The translations under genes and the position numbers were made by a program. Shown piece after piece: positions 12,101 through 27,100 of a stretch of 64,000 nucleotides of DNA. The DNA comes from Antedon mediterranea. Its lineage: Eukaryota > Echinodermata > Crinoidea > Comatulida > Antedonidae. Below the pieces are notes generated by a model. That model searched no databases. It saw only the letters and a program-made list of their open reading frames with translations, and had not been told where the DNA came from. Location of the stretch: the NCBI RefSeq assembly GCF_964355755.1, contig NC_092671.1, forward strand, positions 625,001-689,000, written 5' to 3'. Each line of letters opens with the position of its first letter. Within the stretch, counting starts at the first letter, position 1.

Positions 12101-15100
12101 TTTCGGAAGTAATTCTCAGGGTGCTAATTTTAGTTGAGTACATAAATCATTGTCTATTTATTCGTTCCTGTAAACAACATGTATTATTGTACGTACATTT
12201 GAAATCGCCAGTTTTTTAACGCTGAAATTATTATGTATTCGAGAACCATCTGTGGGCACGATCTAGATGGTACGCGAGCGAAGCGAGCGTACCATCTAGT
12301 TTATCCAATTTAGCTTATTGTCAATTATACAACCCAGATATTTGTACTCATTTACTACTTCAATCTCATTTTCATTTATAATCAGAGGTTCTAAGGGTTC
12401 TTTAATTTTCCTAAAATCAATTTGCATTTCTTTTGTTTTCTTTATGTTTAGTTTCAGGTTGTTATTGCAGCACCAGTGATAAAAATCACATCCTAGTTGT
12501 CTATAGCTTGTTTCATCATTGCCAGTAATGTATCCAGTGATGACTGTGTCATCTGCATATTTTACTATACAACATTCATTTGAATTGGCTCTGAAACTGC
12601 TGGTGAACAGTGAAAACAACATTGGGGAGATAACAGACCCTTGTGGCGTGCCAATGCTAACAGTTCTTTTATCAGATAAAATACCGTTTAGTTTAACATA
12701 CTGGAACCTTTTTGTTAAGAAATTATATATCCATGAAGTCAATGTGTCGTTTACGTTCATTTCTTTAAGTTTGCGTACTAATGAACCAGGTTCAACGGTA
12801 TTAAAAGCACTAGAAAAATCTATATACAAACATCTTACATATGATTTAGGCACATCTAAATGTTGGTAAATATTATGTAAGTGGAAGAGCACAGCATCTT
12901 CAACACTTACCTTGGTGGTACACAACCATCAGGGAGGTCATTTACATACCTTGGTGGTACACAACCATCAGGGAAGTCATTTACATACCTTGGTGGTACA
13001 CAACCATCAGGGAGGTCATTTACATACCTTGGTGGTACACAACCATCAGGGAGGTCATTTACATACCTTGGTGGTACACAACCATCAGGGAGGTTTATTT
13101 ACATACCTTGGTGGTACACAACCATCAGGGAGGTCATTGTTGGCTTTTCTCTGCTCATATCTTTCAACCACATCAGCTGCTTTGTCAAACTCTCTATTTT
13201 GTTTTAAAACCTTGACAGCTGTTGCATAGTCACCACGCTTTTCATGACATCGGCTAGCATCACGGTAACTCCCCAATCGGGTCTCAAAGATCTTTGCAGC
13301 ACCAGCAACCTAATATAAAAAAGAATGCATTTTATGAGTACAAAAAGCAAGATAGTAGAGAAAGAAATAATGATAATAATAAAATAAGGATAGATAATAA
13401 TTTTCAGATTTCCTTCATGCCCCATGAAGTACTTGCAAAAACATCCTAAACATAAAATATTTGCCACACGTTTTTTCTTGTGCTTCATATTATGCTTCTT
13501 TGTACAATGCTAATGTGTTTATTCATCTAAAATCTCAAAATGTAAAGATCTCGAAGGAAATTCGGAAATTATCATGTCTTTTTTCAATAATTTTGTAGTA
13601 CTGTAGTTTGTGACTTTCTAAGTTAAAATCAATTTATACCAGGGTATAAGTTTGTACTTACATCACCAATCTTTTCAAAGAGCTGAGCAGATAGATCAAA
13701 TGTCTTGCTGTTGAAGAGGCATCGCGCTGCTTCATTGTGCATTCCACACTGTAAGAAATCATACGCTGCTTGAAGATACCAATCACACATTTTGGAAACA
13801 TTCACTGATCCTTTCATCTTCTCTGCTTCAGTTACTCGAAGGCTGGCATTTGCTTTCAACACTTTCTCCTCTGAAAATGAAATTAGGACACTACTTCTGT
13901 TTTGCTTGTTCATCCAAGAAACAGATTTAGCAAAGGAGTTTTTTTTTATTTTCAAATGTTATCTATCTGTGTTTGTAGGTAAAAGAGTATAGTAGACTTA
14001 CCATTTCCCGCAGTTCTGTAGCATTTGAGTGCTACTTCCCATAGACTATTATTATAGAAGTAATCGCCTCTCTTCTCCCAGTCCTCTGGTGATGACTTTT
14101 CCACAAACATAACATCATGGACTATGAAAAGAAATACATCAACTGAAAATATCTTACTTATTTTAAGATCACGTTTGGCACAAAATGTTTTAATGCAGAG
14201 AAACCTTCTGGTGAAGTTTAAAGGTAAAGTGAACAGCTGTATTTCATGAATATACCATGACAGGCCCATTCTAATAATAATCGCATTAGAAAAGAAACAT
14301 TTTCAGTCTTTTCTTTTTAACAATATTTCAGGACTGTCATTTAGTAGTAGTAGTTATTAAAAAATTAAATTAAATTGTTATATTTTGTGTTTATCATGTT
14401 CTATTTACATTGGCTTTGACTTGATAAATCTTCTTTTGCTTCCAGAACTTGAACAAGTTTTCTAACTTTGAAGTATTGAAACATTGGCTTGCGATTGTTA
14501 ATGTCTTCATCAAAGATCCAAACATTCACACGAGCACGGCTGATGGCGGTATACAAATACTTCAATTCAGAATTCAATACCTGTGTTATAATAAAATGGT
14601 TTTTACTTTACAGCCTTACCTGCAATTACACTATATGTCATTAAATGAGGCATTGGTTAACAAATATCTGGGAAGATGTTCAAACTTCCTAATAAGTATC
14701 TTTTTTATTTCAATAAAATCAATACACAAAATTCAATGGATAGATTTATTTTATGAGGCACATTTTCTGTGTGAAGATGTGAGTCTTTTATCGCATTTGA
14801 TTGGAGCACTTATTTATTATTTTAACATGAATATTAATAAAAAGGTTCATCTGGATCTCTGTATACTGTAGTATTTAAATGATTTTTCTTTTGGATCATC
14901 CAAAAGAATAATTATTTGAATAACATGCATATTGATGCAAAGTGTATCTAACTTTACTGCTTGGACTTTAGTGATGCTGAATTACCTTGTGTTTATCAGG
15001 GTCAAAGGCCAGCTTCCTAGGTTGTTCTGCAGTACAATTCATGACATCAATGTCTAACTCAAACAAATTTGATTCACTGTTGTCATTGTTTGTATTCTGC

Positions 15101-18100
15101 ATTTGTATGTCATTCAGATGTTCGTGCACAACTCTCCACTCATCCTTTGCCTGTAAAAATATAAACCAAAATGATTATTTTTAGATTATAACTTAAATTG
15201 ATTACTTGAGTCATATGGCAGCAAGTGCACTCTATAATTAAAAAATTCAATATCGTTTATGTTAACAAAGTTTTTGTCCAGTTCACAAAGCCTAAGCATG
15301 TGATCTGGAAATATCAGCTTTTTACATTTATAATGATAATCGATTTTCTTACGGGAGAATCTTTAAAAAAGTTGTAGATCATGACATCATCAAACTCCAG
15401 ACCCTTAGCCTCAACGATTGTAAGACATAATGCAAGGCTCAGCTCTTCTGGTAATTGTTTTTTTGCTTCATCATTGGCTACTAGAATAACCTAAGAAGAA
15501 AAAGAATTAAAATTTAACGAGGAATGTCTGAAAAAAAAATCTGATCAAGTAACTATAAACATATCCCTGTGCATGTTAAAGAATGCAGTACACACTTCCA
15601 AAATAACAGGGGGAATCCTCTATATTTATGTAATCATCTGGATCTCACCTGATGAGCTCCAAACTCAATTTCAGAAGTCTTTCTTTTGTTTCCACGAAGT
15701 ATCATAGCAAGGTCACTAGTGCTACAGGAATCCAGTAGTACTGGTTTAGGTCCATCAAATAGACCTTGATCTCGCTTAAGACGATCAAATGAAGTTGGGA
15801 AAAAGAAGGATAGTAAATCCACCACACTGGCAGCCAACTCCAGTATTCCTTTAAAATAATAATGAATGAATGAAAATAATGTTACAGATTCAATAACTCT
15901 ACAGTACTGTAAATGTTGCAGTCATAAAAGTCATGTCATGTCTAGTTGTTAGGGAGCTTTTGATTTGCAGCAACCTTTAAGAAAGAACAAAAAAGAATTT
16001 GAGAAAATAATTACCAGCATGCGACCTGTAGTTGTGTGTAAGCTGGTAAACCTTCTTAGGCACAGCAACAGCTGACTGTTTTCCAAGAGCCTTCATAGAA
16101 TCCTTGGCATAGTGAAACAGAGATTTCAAGTCATCAAAACGGAAAGCAACTCCACGCATGATACTTTGAGCTGTGTCCCCTGCAAACAAAAATCATGGTA
16201 TACAATTTGCTAATCAGTTGTTTTATCTTGTCTAAGTAGAAATGGTTTTAAAACATAATACAACTAAAAATACCTGTTAGGAAAACAGCGTTTGGATCAC
16301 TACAGCATCGAATGAGCAAGGCTAGCTCGGCTTGGGTAAAGTCTTGTGTTTCATCAACATAGATCTGATGTATTGCCCAATCAGGTACCTCAACTTCTTG
16401 TAGACGTTTGTAGATGTCATACACAACATCGGCCTCATCAAAATAAAAGCGTTGTTTCTTCATATGCTGAAGAAGTACGGTAATGTTAATGAATTTAGTT
16501 CTGATTGACAAATGGGTGCTAATGCAAAATTTCAGTTATATATTTTCTAAATATTATTGCACCCAACAGACCTTGATTAAGTACTTAAAATAATTACATG
16601 CTCACTAATTGCTAATTTCTACAACATTTTTAGTTGTATGTTTGCTGTGCCTATGTATCTATATTAAAATATTATAATGTATTAGATAAATATATATATA
16701 AAGAAAAATAAACCCTATTAAAATAATAAATGAAAACTAGAATTTAATTCGTCACTTTGACGAATTATAGGTGATCATTTTTATCATTTTACTGAAATTA
16801 ATTTTTTTTAAAACATGCACATACGTTAACATACGATCGGAAAATGTTGATGTATGGCATCCTATTATACGCTTATAGTGCTGAATTGTGCCTATTTTAT
16901 GCCATATACAATATGTACAGTATATACTGTATATCTATATACAGTGTAGCATACATACTAAATACAGTGCAGAATAGGTGAAAATAACGGGACCCTCCTT
17001 TATTCCAAATTTTAAAATGATGACGTCATAAAAATGAAATACGTAGATAGCAATTTTGGAAGGAAATTATTTGAGCAACAACTTATTAATGTGTTGAAGA
17101 AATTGGGATACGCATAATATGGATGCGCGCTCTTTTAAATGTCATGAACTATGACGCAAAATATGAAAATACGACTTTTATAATTCAACTGGCCATATGA
17201 TGACGTCACAACATCAGATGCGCAAAATGTTTACATGAATTCGTATCTACAATTCAACAGCTTCCAGAAAACGTTTTAATCATGAGTATCTCTTTTTATT
17301 CTAAGGAGCTATAACATATTGAAATTTACTATAATGATGAAAATAAATGACCCAAGGAATTCATGCTTTTGAACATGATGACGTCATAACAATTTTTAAA
17401 ATGGTAAATCATTCGAAAGATAATTGATTGACCTAGACAATATCAAAATCAGGTGCAAAATGGAAAACGCATAAATGGATATGCGCTCTATTAAATGCGA
17501 TAAGCTATGACGAAAGAGACAAAAATCTAATATTTTATATTCGAGTGGCCATACAATGACGTCAAAATGTCCGGTTAGCCATATTGATGCATGATCCGAT
17601 ATCTACAACTCATCATCTTCCAGAATTTGTAATAAAAATAACTTTCACCGTTTAGTTTAGAAAATATGAAAAAAAGGCATAATTTTGACGAATTTTTTAA
17701 CTTTTTCATCAAAAACACGCGCAAATTCTCAAATTCGACGTGCTCGCATGACGTGATTTAAAGTCGAAATTGTTTAAAAGTTGGTAAAATTACGAGAAAA
17801 GGGCTGAAAAAACATAAATAAAGTGATAAAATATGTTTTTAACGCTACATGCGTGCCGCGGAATTTTTGACATGCTTAAAATGACATGAAATGCGTAGAA
17901 AATTGATTAGAAATTGATTTTTCATATTTTTAACTTTTAACGCGCGATTTTACGCGCATGAACCTATGTACGCGTGCGTTTTTATTTTCTAACATTTTTA
18001 CCCTTGACCTGAAGTTTACGTGTAGGGAATTTCATTAATATGTGATAATGAATTATGGAGATATGATTGATAATGCGATTTCACAAAATGGCGTATAAAT

Positions 18101-21100
18101 GACATCACGGATGAGTGATCGCGCTGAAAAGCTTTTTAGGAATAAGTTAAAGTATTAGAAAGACATTGTGAAATTCTTGTGATCATTGCCATTCAACTTT
18201 TTGAGATAATTGACACACAAAATCAGTACAGAAAGTAACAAATAATAAGATTTCATACAATAACAATAGGTGATCATTTTATTCTAAATGATCACCTAAA
18301 AACACTAAAAACAAATTTTTACATACTTCATAGATTTTAAAGAGTTCAAAAATCTCTTTCCGGTCACCAGTAAAACTTGGTGCCCTCTTTTTGCCCAATT
18401 TTTGATAGCCTTCTAGTTCCAGTTTTCCCTTGTCCGAGTGCAATGCTTCTATTGAGCCTACAAAACATTAAGTGTTTTAAGTGCATGCACATGCAACAAT
18501 CTAATTTCACTTAAGTGTAAAAAAATGGGAAGTTGATTACAATGATAAAACATATGTTGACTATTATCATGCTACAATATAATGGTACAAAATGGGAAGT
18601 TAATGTCAATGATACAAATATTTGTTGACCATAATCATGCTTGAGACATGTTTATTGTGGTTCCCACTAGGATGCAAGGCAACACACGTCTTGACGCTAA
18701 ATCATGTACTGGGAACCGACAACACAACAATACTGCATACATCGCAAGAAATCAAATCAGTTTGATTTCATGCACTGACGCAATGCAAAACATAGGAGAA
18801 ACATAGTACAGTGCATAGTCAAGTATGCAGAGTGAAGCAGGTCCAACGTTAACATGCAACCAACCACACTTTAAACATTTTTTTACCTTTAATAAAAGAC
18901 CTGATTTCCATCCAGACCAAAGTTGGATGATAAGGTAAGTTTTTCTTGTTGATTTTAGTCCAAAAGTTATTTTCAAAGATTTCATAAGTTACTTCATGCC
19001 GTTGGTCTCGAGTGCCCGTCTTCTTTTGCTGTTTCTCTTCAGCATCAGGATCAAACTCAACCTCTTTCTCCTCTCCATCTTCATCATCGTCATCATCCGA
19101 TTCATCGTCATCTGATTCATCCTTCATGTCCATCATATCAAGAATAGGCTGTTGTCCATCTCCTAGTAATAAAAGGTTTCATAATTAGTTGAATAAGACA
19201 TTGTTAACACTAGTGATGTTTTGGATGTTAAAATAACATGAAACAATACCTTCTTGCCATCCGCGTATTTCTTTCTTTAAAGAGCCATCAGGGTTTCGTT
19301 CAAAGAACGGCTGACCTGGAAGCGAAGCATCGAGTATCAAGAGAAACTGCCTGGAGTTGAGAAAGTATGGAAACCCTGTACTTGGAGCATCCTGAAAGCG
19401 ATGAGGGCGCTGTTCATCTTCTGTCTCCAAGTAATGCGTCGCTACATTACATCCATGTGCTAAATCACGGAAATTCTTAAGAACTTCATAACACAAAACT
19501 CGATTTTTTGTGATGAATATTTGATTGAGATGATCATAGGGTACTTCAGTGTCACTTTCTTCAGAATCAGTTTCTTGAGATACAGGGTTTGCGACAGCAC
19601 CTTCTTCTAATTCCTCATCGGATGATGTTATGTCAGTTTCATTTCCTAAATATGGTTAGCAATTAATATTATTTAAAAAATAAAAATAAATGATTAAAAT
19701 ATTGTGTATACCTTCATAAAAGACTTTATGAAATTGAGCAAATCGAATCAATGTTTTGTATGTTTTGTAATATTGCATATTAATTAATCATTACAAAAAG
19801 TACTTCTGATCATTTTTCAGCTTTTCTTGCATTTAAAAAAATACCATAAATTCCTACTCAGCATAATGTGCAAATATATAGAAAAAAAACCTGAACTTGT
19901 TATTGGCTCCAAACAGAATATACAGTATTGGGGTGTTAACAAATAAGAAGATAATAGTTACCAAATTCGCTAACTTTAGAATGCTGAAAACCAAAGTCAC
20001 GTGGTATTCGTGGTTCACAATCAATTGACGCCATTTCCCAGTATTTCAGAAAACATGACCAAAGTCGGTAAAGACAGCAAGTTGTTTTTCCTAAAATGAA
20101 TGAACAGGTTAATATTCAGTTAAATACCTTAAACTTGCATCAGCTAAGGTCATTCATAAATTAGAAGTTACAATTAATGTTTACTATAACTTATTTTCTA
20201 TCCAAAAAACACATTTTATTCAAATTAAGATACAAAGATTGTTGCTGGAAATGGAGGTTCCATCCAAATTATTTTACCTGTTCCACTACGTCCTAGAAGC
20301 AGAAGAGAGCAAGGAGGCTTAGGGTTGATGTGAATTATGGCATGTTCCTTCTCTGTTACACGGAATGGGAAGTCAACTCTTGTACTGGTGTCATGCAAGA
20401 TGTTGTTTACAAGACTAGAACTAAAACTGTAAAACTTCATTATGTGATATTCTGTCTCCTTTGAGCTTGCTGGTGGGAAGAAATCTTCTTTTTTCATCAT
20501 TCTTTGTGGAGAATCTTCTGGAAGTATTTCTTGGTACAAATTTGGAATCCTTGTTGCTGATAAAAAAAAAACACAAGGTATTGTTATTAATGGAATACTT
20601 ACATGTTTGTTTTTTTTAAATAACAATGATACATGAGATGATAAATTTAAAAAAAAAGGAAAATCAACCTTGTCCAGTTTGTTTATTTGGAAGTCCTCTT
20701 AATTTTTTCTGGAGGATACATTCATGACCACGATCAATTGATTTCAAAATCACATCAATTGCATGTGACACATTGTCATGATCTGGAACTACATCCCAAA
20801 CACGGATGACCTCAGCATAAATACGACCTCCAGTGACACCACCAAATTCTTGTTGAGTTTCTATGATGTAAAGTGGACAATTGAACATATACATTATTGA
20901 ATGATATTTATAATATACACAAGTGAAAGTCAGATAAGTTCGATTTTGTGACACTGTGGTGAAACGTTTGTAATGGGGAAGATAGTTAAAATAGATGTAT
21001 GCATTGGCACCTGATAGAAGTAGATACAGTGTCTTTTGTCCATGGAAAGAAAGAGAGAACATAGATAGAAAGATTTTATTAAGGTAGCAAAGTTGTTCAG

Positions 21101-24100
21101 TTACCTGTAAGTCTTGCCTCTGGATTCACACTAAGTTTTGGTGAAAAGGCTATAGCTTGCTGCCACAGGATCCTAGCACCACTGGTCAGTTTGATCTCAA
21201 ATAGTTGGATGTTTTTAGATTTGTCATGGGTTAGTGCTTTGGAAAGACTTTTAGACCGATCTCCTTCACCAAGCCGTCGTATTTTGTTCACAACAGCTTG
21301 TTTGATTTTATTCAAAACATGACGATCTCTTAAGAATTTCCAAACCTTGGCGGTACATTCAACTTCCCAGGTTAAGTTGTCAAACACTGCTGAATCTATT
21401 TCTTGTAGATCTCTATCTGTGCCTCTATCAGTTTGGGCTTTGAAATATAAATGAGATTATTGAAATTAAATTAATGTTTTATATTTCAGTAATTTATAAA
21501 TTTAGTTCAATGTATTACTATTAAAAAAGTTAAAACAAAATTCATTACAGTTACAAATAAAATCTGTCTTTGAATTTTTACTTTAATACTTAAATATAGT
21601 TTATCAAACCTTCTTCATCTGGTTGTGTTATATCAGGTGCTTTTTCTTCTTCTGTTCTTTCGTTTTCCATCTCATTCTTTTTTTTTCTTGGTTTTCTTTC
21701 AGATTCGACTTCCCTCTTATTTCTTTTTGCTTGCTTAATAACTGGAAGCACATCATCAATCAGTCCAGCTATTTTTCTCTTTAACTCATTTTTATCTAAT
21801 TTAGTTACAGCATTCTCCTTTTTTTGCTGCTTTGTTTTCTGCTGTGAATCCTGATCAGTTGTCATAAGTGATGATGATGATGATTCTGCAACTTCTACGG
21901 TCCTAGTCGACTCTTTGGACTTTGCAGGACCTCTTTTCCCTTTCTTTGGATGATAACGCGCTGCTTCTTCCAGGTATCGGTATCGTCTGTCATGTCTTTT
22001 TATTTGTGTGATAGGTATTCTTCCCGATTTGTTCTTCAAATATGGATTCACCTTATTTATAGCCAGAAGCTTGATTGCCTCTAGTGACAAAGCCTCGTCT
22101 TTTTCGTTAAGAGCAATATGAAACAGTGTATCATCAGTGCGAGTATTTACATCTGTTGGGTCCAGATATCGATCATCATTCTTGGTCTTGCTATACTTGT
22201 CAAAGAGCACCTTGAGAAGATCCATTTTTTTATCTGAAAAACAGTATAGAGACATTATACAAATACTCTCCATATTCAGTCATTCATATTAATTCCTGTG
22301 AAATGAACAAAGTGAAAATTATGTTTTAACACTACAGCTAACTCCTATCCAGGAACACCTCTAATAAGGTGACATTTTGTTGGATCCCAAAATACTGTAG
22401 ATTAGAGTGAAATATAATATCTCTATGGGCTAACAGAGGAAAGTATGAGACAGAGGTCCAATACTGTTGATTAGAGTGAACTATAATATCTCTATGGGCT
22501 AACAGAGGAAAGTATGAGACAGAGGTCCAATTTTATGAGGACTAAATTCAATTTCCTGCTCTTGTTTCATACATAACTTGCATAACCTAACCTGTAGCTT
22601 AGAAGTATCTATCTATGTGAATGGAATACTAAGTTTAATGTATTATAGTTTTGATACTGAACTGCAAAGATGAAATTACCATAGCATTTCAAACAAAGTC
22701 TCAATGCAGCATGTAGAGGACCGTCTCCATCAACTTCAACAAGATCTTCTGCTGCTGCATCTTTCCTTATTAATGCTGTTATTATCGAATAATTATCACC
22801 TTTCATCCCTTGTTGTAAACAATATTTGACCGGGGATTGACCTTCACTTGGCAGTCCATTTGGTATTGCTCCATTCTAAATAACATAATTTTGAATATTA
22901 TAAGATCTATAAAATCTTTTTTTTATAATTTCTATTTTATTCGCATCCAATATCGAGTAACTCACCAATTACAGGATGGACAAAAACTACTTTTTAATTT
23001 GTCATGCTTATAAACTAAGTCTTGAAGCTTAGGGAGTGGAGTTGGAAAGTGTCGTGAGTTAAAACAATTGGGATTGGAAGGCAGTTGGTGTACTGTAGTG
23101 TGTATTGTATCTTGAAGTTAAGTTAGTAATGAGAAATATACATTTAATATTATTATGTGTAGTCTTAATAATGAAAGTGAAAATGTATTATTCTCAATGA
23201 TTGTTGATTATGTCTGCTCTCCAGATTGAATAGTATCTTTAGCTCTGTCTACACTATTATTAACTGTCTGCACTACCATATTTGGGCACACCATACTTTT
23301 TTTGTCTAACCAGTTTGATAGTGTGAACAGAGCTTTAGAGACCACATTATATTGTACTCTGACAGTGATACTTTTTTAAATTTGTATTTTATTATTCAGA
23401 CCTACGAAATGTTGATGGAAATTTCAACTTCGTTTTATTATTTTATTCACTGGGCAAAAATATAAATTTCACAAAAAAAGTGATCTACCTCTAAGAGAGC
23501 TTTAACAATTTTAATCTTTTCAATTTTCTTATCTGTTGATTTTAGACATTTCATGATTGAAACAGATTTCACGTCACATCCTGTAGCTAAACCACCTTGG
23601 CCATACTCAAAATTATTTCCTCCACCTTTTAGTAAAAGGAACATCACTCGCCAACGATTTTCAATCTGAAGATCAAGCATGGTTTTATCCCAAATTGAAG
23701 GATTTAAACCACTTTGTACATCTTGTGTAATTTCTGCAAAAAAAGTCATGGTATCATTTAAATTAAATATAATAAATTGGTTCCTTTATTGAGAACGTTT
23801 TAACTTTTGCCTTTATATGCTTTTTTTTTAGTCTTAGGGTCAAAGAGAGAAACTCACTAAAAATAATTGTAAACTTAAGTTCTAAATTAATAGGTTGTCA
23901 ACTTCGTAGCTTATCTTCTTTCTGTGACATGCAAACTCTATAAAAAAGTTGAGCTATTCTAAAAAATATTAACCATGCCTTGTTCAGTGATTTCGAGCTC
24001 ATGCCTCATGGGCGTCGCTTTCTATGCCCGGCATGTAGAACAAACCGGAAAAGAAATTCGTTTTTTGCCAGTGGCCATCCGACTTTTAAATTCTTGAACT

Positions 24101-27100
24101 TTGACTCTTGTTATAGTGTATTGTGATATTTTGTAAGATCATTTCAATCCAGACCTTTTTATTTGAATTGCCCCGTGTGGGATGATTAAAGAATTTTGAA
24201 TTGAATTGAATTCAATCACTTTTACAGTGAGTGATGAATAAAAAAAACACTAGAAAAAAACCATGAAAAACATTTTTCTTGCACAAGAAAACAAAACTAT
24301 GATTAAAACAACACATAACAATTAACATCTCCTTTTCCATTACTGATAGTCTTTTGTAAATAAAAAAAGAATAGTAGTGTACCTTGTAGAAGTGAATTGG
24401 ATGTAAAATACCTTTGAAATCAGATGAATCTAATATGTTGATGATTTCTTGTTTGCAGTTTTCAACTTCTTGTTCACCAGGGTTTCTGTCCACCATAACG
24501 TTTAAGAACACTTGCAGGGCTTTGCTATACTGTCTTTCTCTTTTTAATTTACAACCTTTTTCAAACCCATTAACTTGTTCTGAAAAAATAACAATCTAAA
24601 GGTTCATGCATACACTTTTATATTTAACATATTTAGTTGACTCTTTATATCTATTACTGTTTTATTTATTGTTGATTAAACAGACAAACTTCTATAAAAC
24701 AAAGTGAACTGCTGCTATTAAAAAACGTACAAAAACAAACATTGCAGTTCTTTTCTAAATGTGGTTTTAGATGCATTCTGTTGCTATAGCAATAGAAATA
24801 CTCATATATGTTTCATACCCTTTTTGTATGTTTGCTTTTTATATTTTTCTTTGGTTTTCAAATTAGGCTGACTGTTTTGATTTTGTTGCGGTTTTTTTCT
24901 TGAATTTTGTTTATCCTGTTTCTTGGAATTTGTAACTTCAGAGTAAGGCCGTCGTTCTCTCTCAGGCATGTCATCAGAAAATTTAGAAAAGCCATAATCA
25001 GTATTTGAAGCCGCTGGTGATGAGTAGGGACGCCGGGTCCGTTCTGTAAGAACAGGATTTTCTTCAAACCTTCGTTGCTTTGTCTTTGGTACAACACTCT
25101 CAGAACATTTTGGAACTGGTTTTGCTTGATTGGCGACATGTTTAGAATTTTGTTCTTCAGTTCGTACTTTCATAGCCAAGGTCCAATCGTCAATATAATC
25201 AGCAGCTGTTTTCCCAGATTTATCCTTGACACACGGATCAACCTTGTTCTTTAAAAGAAAAAGCACTGCTGTCTTTCTCTGCTTTCCACTTCGCTTGGCA
25301 GCAAAGTGCAGAAGTGTAGCGCCATCACCGTCTTTGCGGCTTCGTTTCTCTTTAGTTGTTGCATGATCAGAGAATAAATAGTCCAGAAAGTCATAATTAG
25401 CTTAAATTAAAACACAAAAATATAAGTTAACAATGCAAGCCTACATTGGATGGAAATAAATAAAAATATTATCTTGCTAAATGGCTCAATTATGAAGTAG
25501 CTTCACAAGAACAAGTTCGTAATGTACATTTAATAATCTCACTTTAATTAATTTTTTTTTTTAATCATTACCAATTTCCATGCAATGGTTCAAAGCAACA
25601 TGAAGGGGCGTGTCTCCATCTTTGATTGACAGTCCTTCCCAATTCGCACCATGTTTCATGAGAACCAACATCAGATCCATTCCATATCTATTCCGATCAG
25701 AAGGACCCATACATCTTCAATTTAAATGAAAAAAGAAAAGATCAGGAAAAAAAAACCATACTAAATTATTAGACAAATGAAATATCATACATGCATATCC
25801 GGGTTCAAAACGACTCCCAGTTATCATTGTGAATCAAATGTATCACAATGATATATAATAATAGGGATCTTGAACCATCCCCATTCTGCCTTTTCTTTTT
25901 TGTTTAAATATTGTTGAGTGTAGAAGAGACATGAACATAAGTGTGTTCAATTCAATTCAATTCAATTCAATTCAATTCAAAGAACATTTATTCACGTCCA
26001 AAAGATAAAAGTAACAAAAACAAAATGGCAAGTGATAAAACAAGAAAATGGACGAAGGCAAATCCCAAAAAGATTACAATCTTGTGACGGGATTGCCTTT
26101 ACATATTTAAATTAAGAGAAGAAAAAAATATAAATAAAGAAAATAAATTAATTAAACAATAAAGAAATACAAAATATATATAAAACCAGTAGATAAAAGT
26201 TGGAATAAAAAATAAAAAAAGAAGAACAGAAAAAAGTACAGCTGCATGGCATATAGCGAATATGATGACAAATGAATAATAAAGGTAGCAAGTCACGGAA
26301 CATGGAAACAACGACCATATCAAACAGATCGATCAGTAATGAGACAAAAGGTAATTTTTAATGTTATTATTGAATGAATGGCGGTTAGCAGCACAGGAAA
26401 TTGAGGGGGGTAAATTGTTAAACAATAGAGGTCCAGAATATCTAATGCTATGTTGAAAATAATTGGTGTTATGGTTAGGGATATATATGTTATTTCTTGT
26501 TCTAGTGTAATATTTATGAACGGTATTATTAGGAGCGAAAAGGTCGTTAAGATGGCAAGGGAGAAGTGAGTGAGTGGTCAAAAAAACAAAGACACCTTGA
26601 GGAATGTGACAGTGGATGAGCGCCAGATATAGTCCTGATACCTTTTTTTTGTAGGATAGAGAGTTTAATGATGTTTGTAGGGTAAGTGCTGGCCCAGACA
26701 ATGTTACCATAGCTCAAATAAGGAAGGATGAGTGTGCAATAAAGGGTCCTGAGAATATTAGTTGGGAGGAAGGAAGAAAGCCTTGAAATGATCCCAAGGT
26801 TCTTAGACACTTTGTTCTCAATTTCTTGGATATGGGGTTTCCATGAGAGAGAGTTGTCAATGATAATGCCAAGAAATTTATTATACTTTACAGAGGGGAT
26901 TTCTTGATTATCAATAACGACTTTAAGTGGGGACACATCAATACCTCTAGTCAACTGCGGGGTTCCGAATAGGATGTAACTATACATTTATTATGATTGA
27001 GGGTCAGTTTGTTGGCAATAAAGTACTGGGACAAGGGGATAACGTTGGTATTAAACGTGTCAAAAAGAGTTTGGATATTTTTGTTGGCATGAAAAACTGT

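Noticed and set aside
12519-13229. Plus-strand frames over the RT fragment and minisatellite
   Set aside because: Antisense to a clear reverse transcriptase and repeat-driven at the end.
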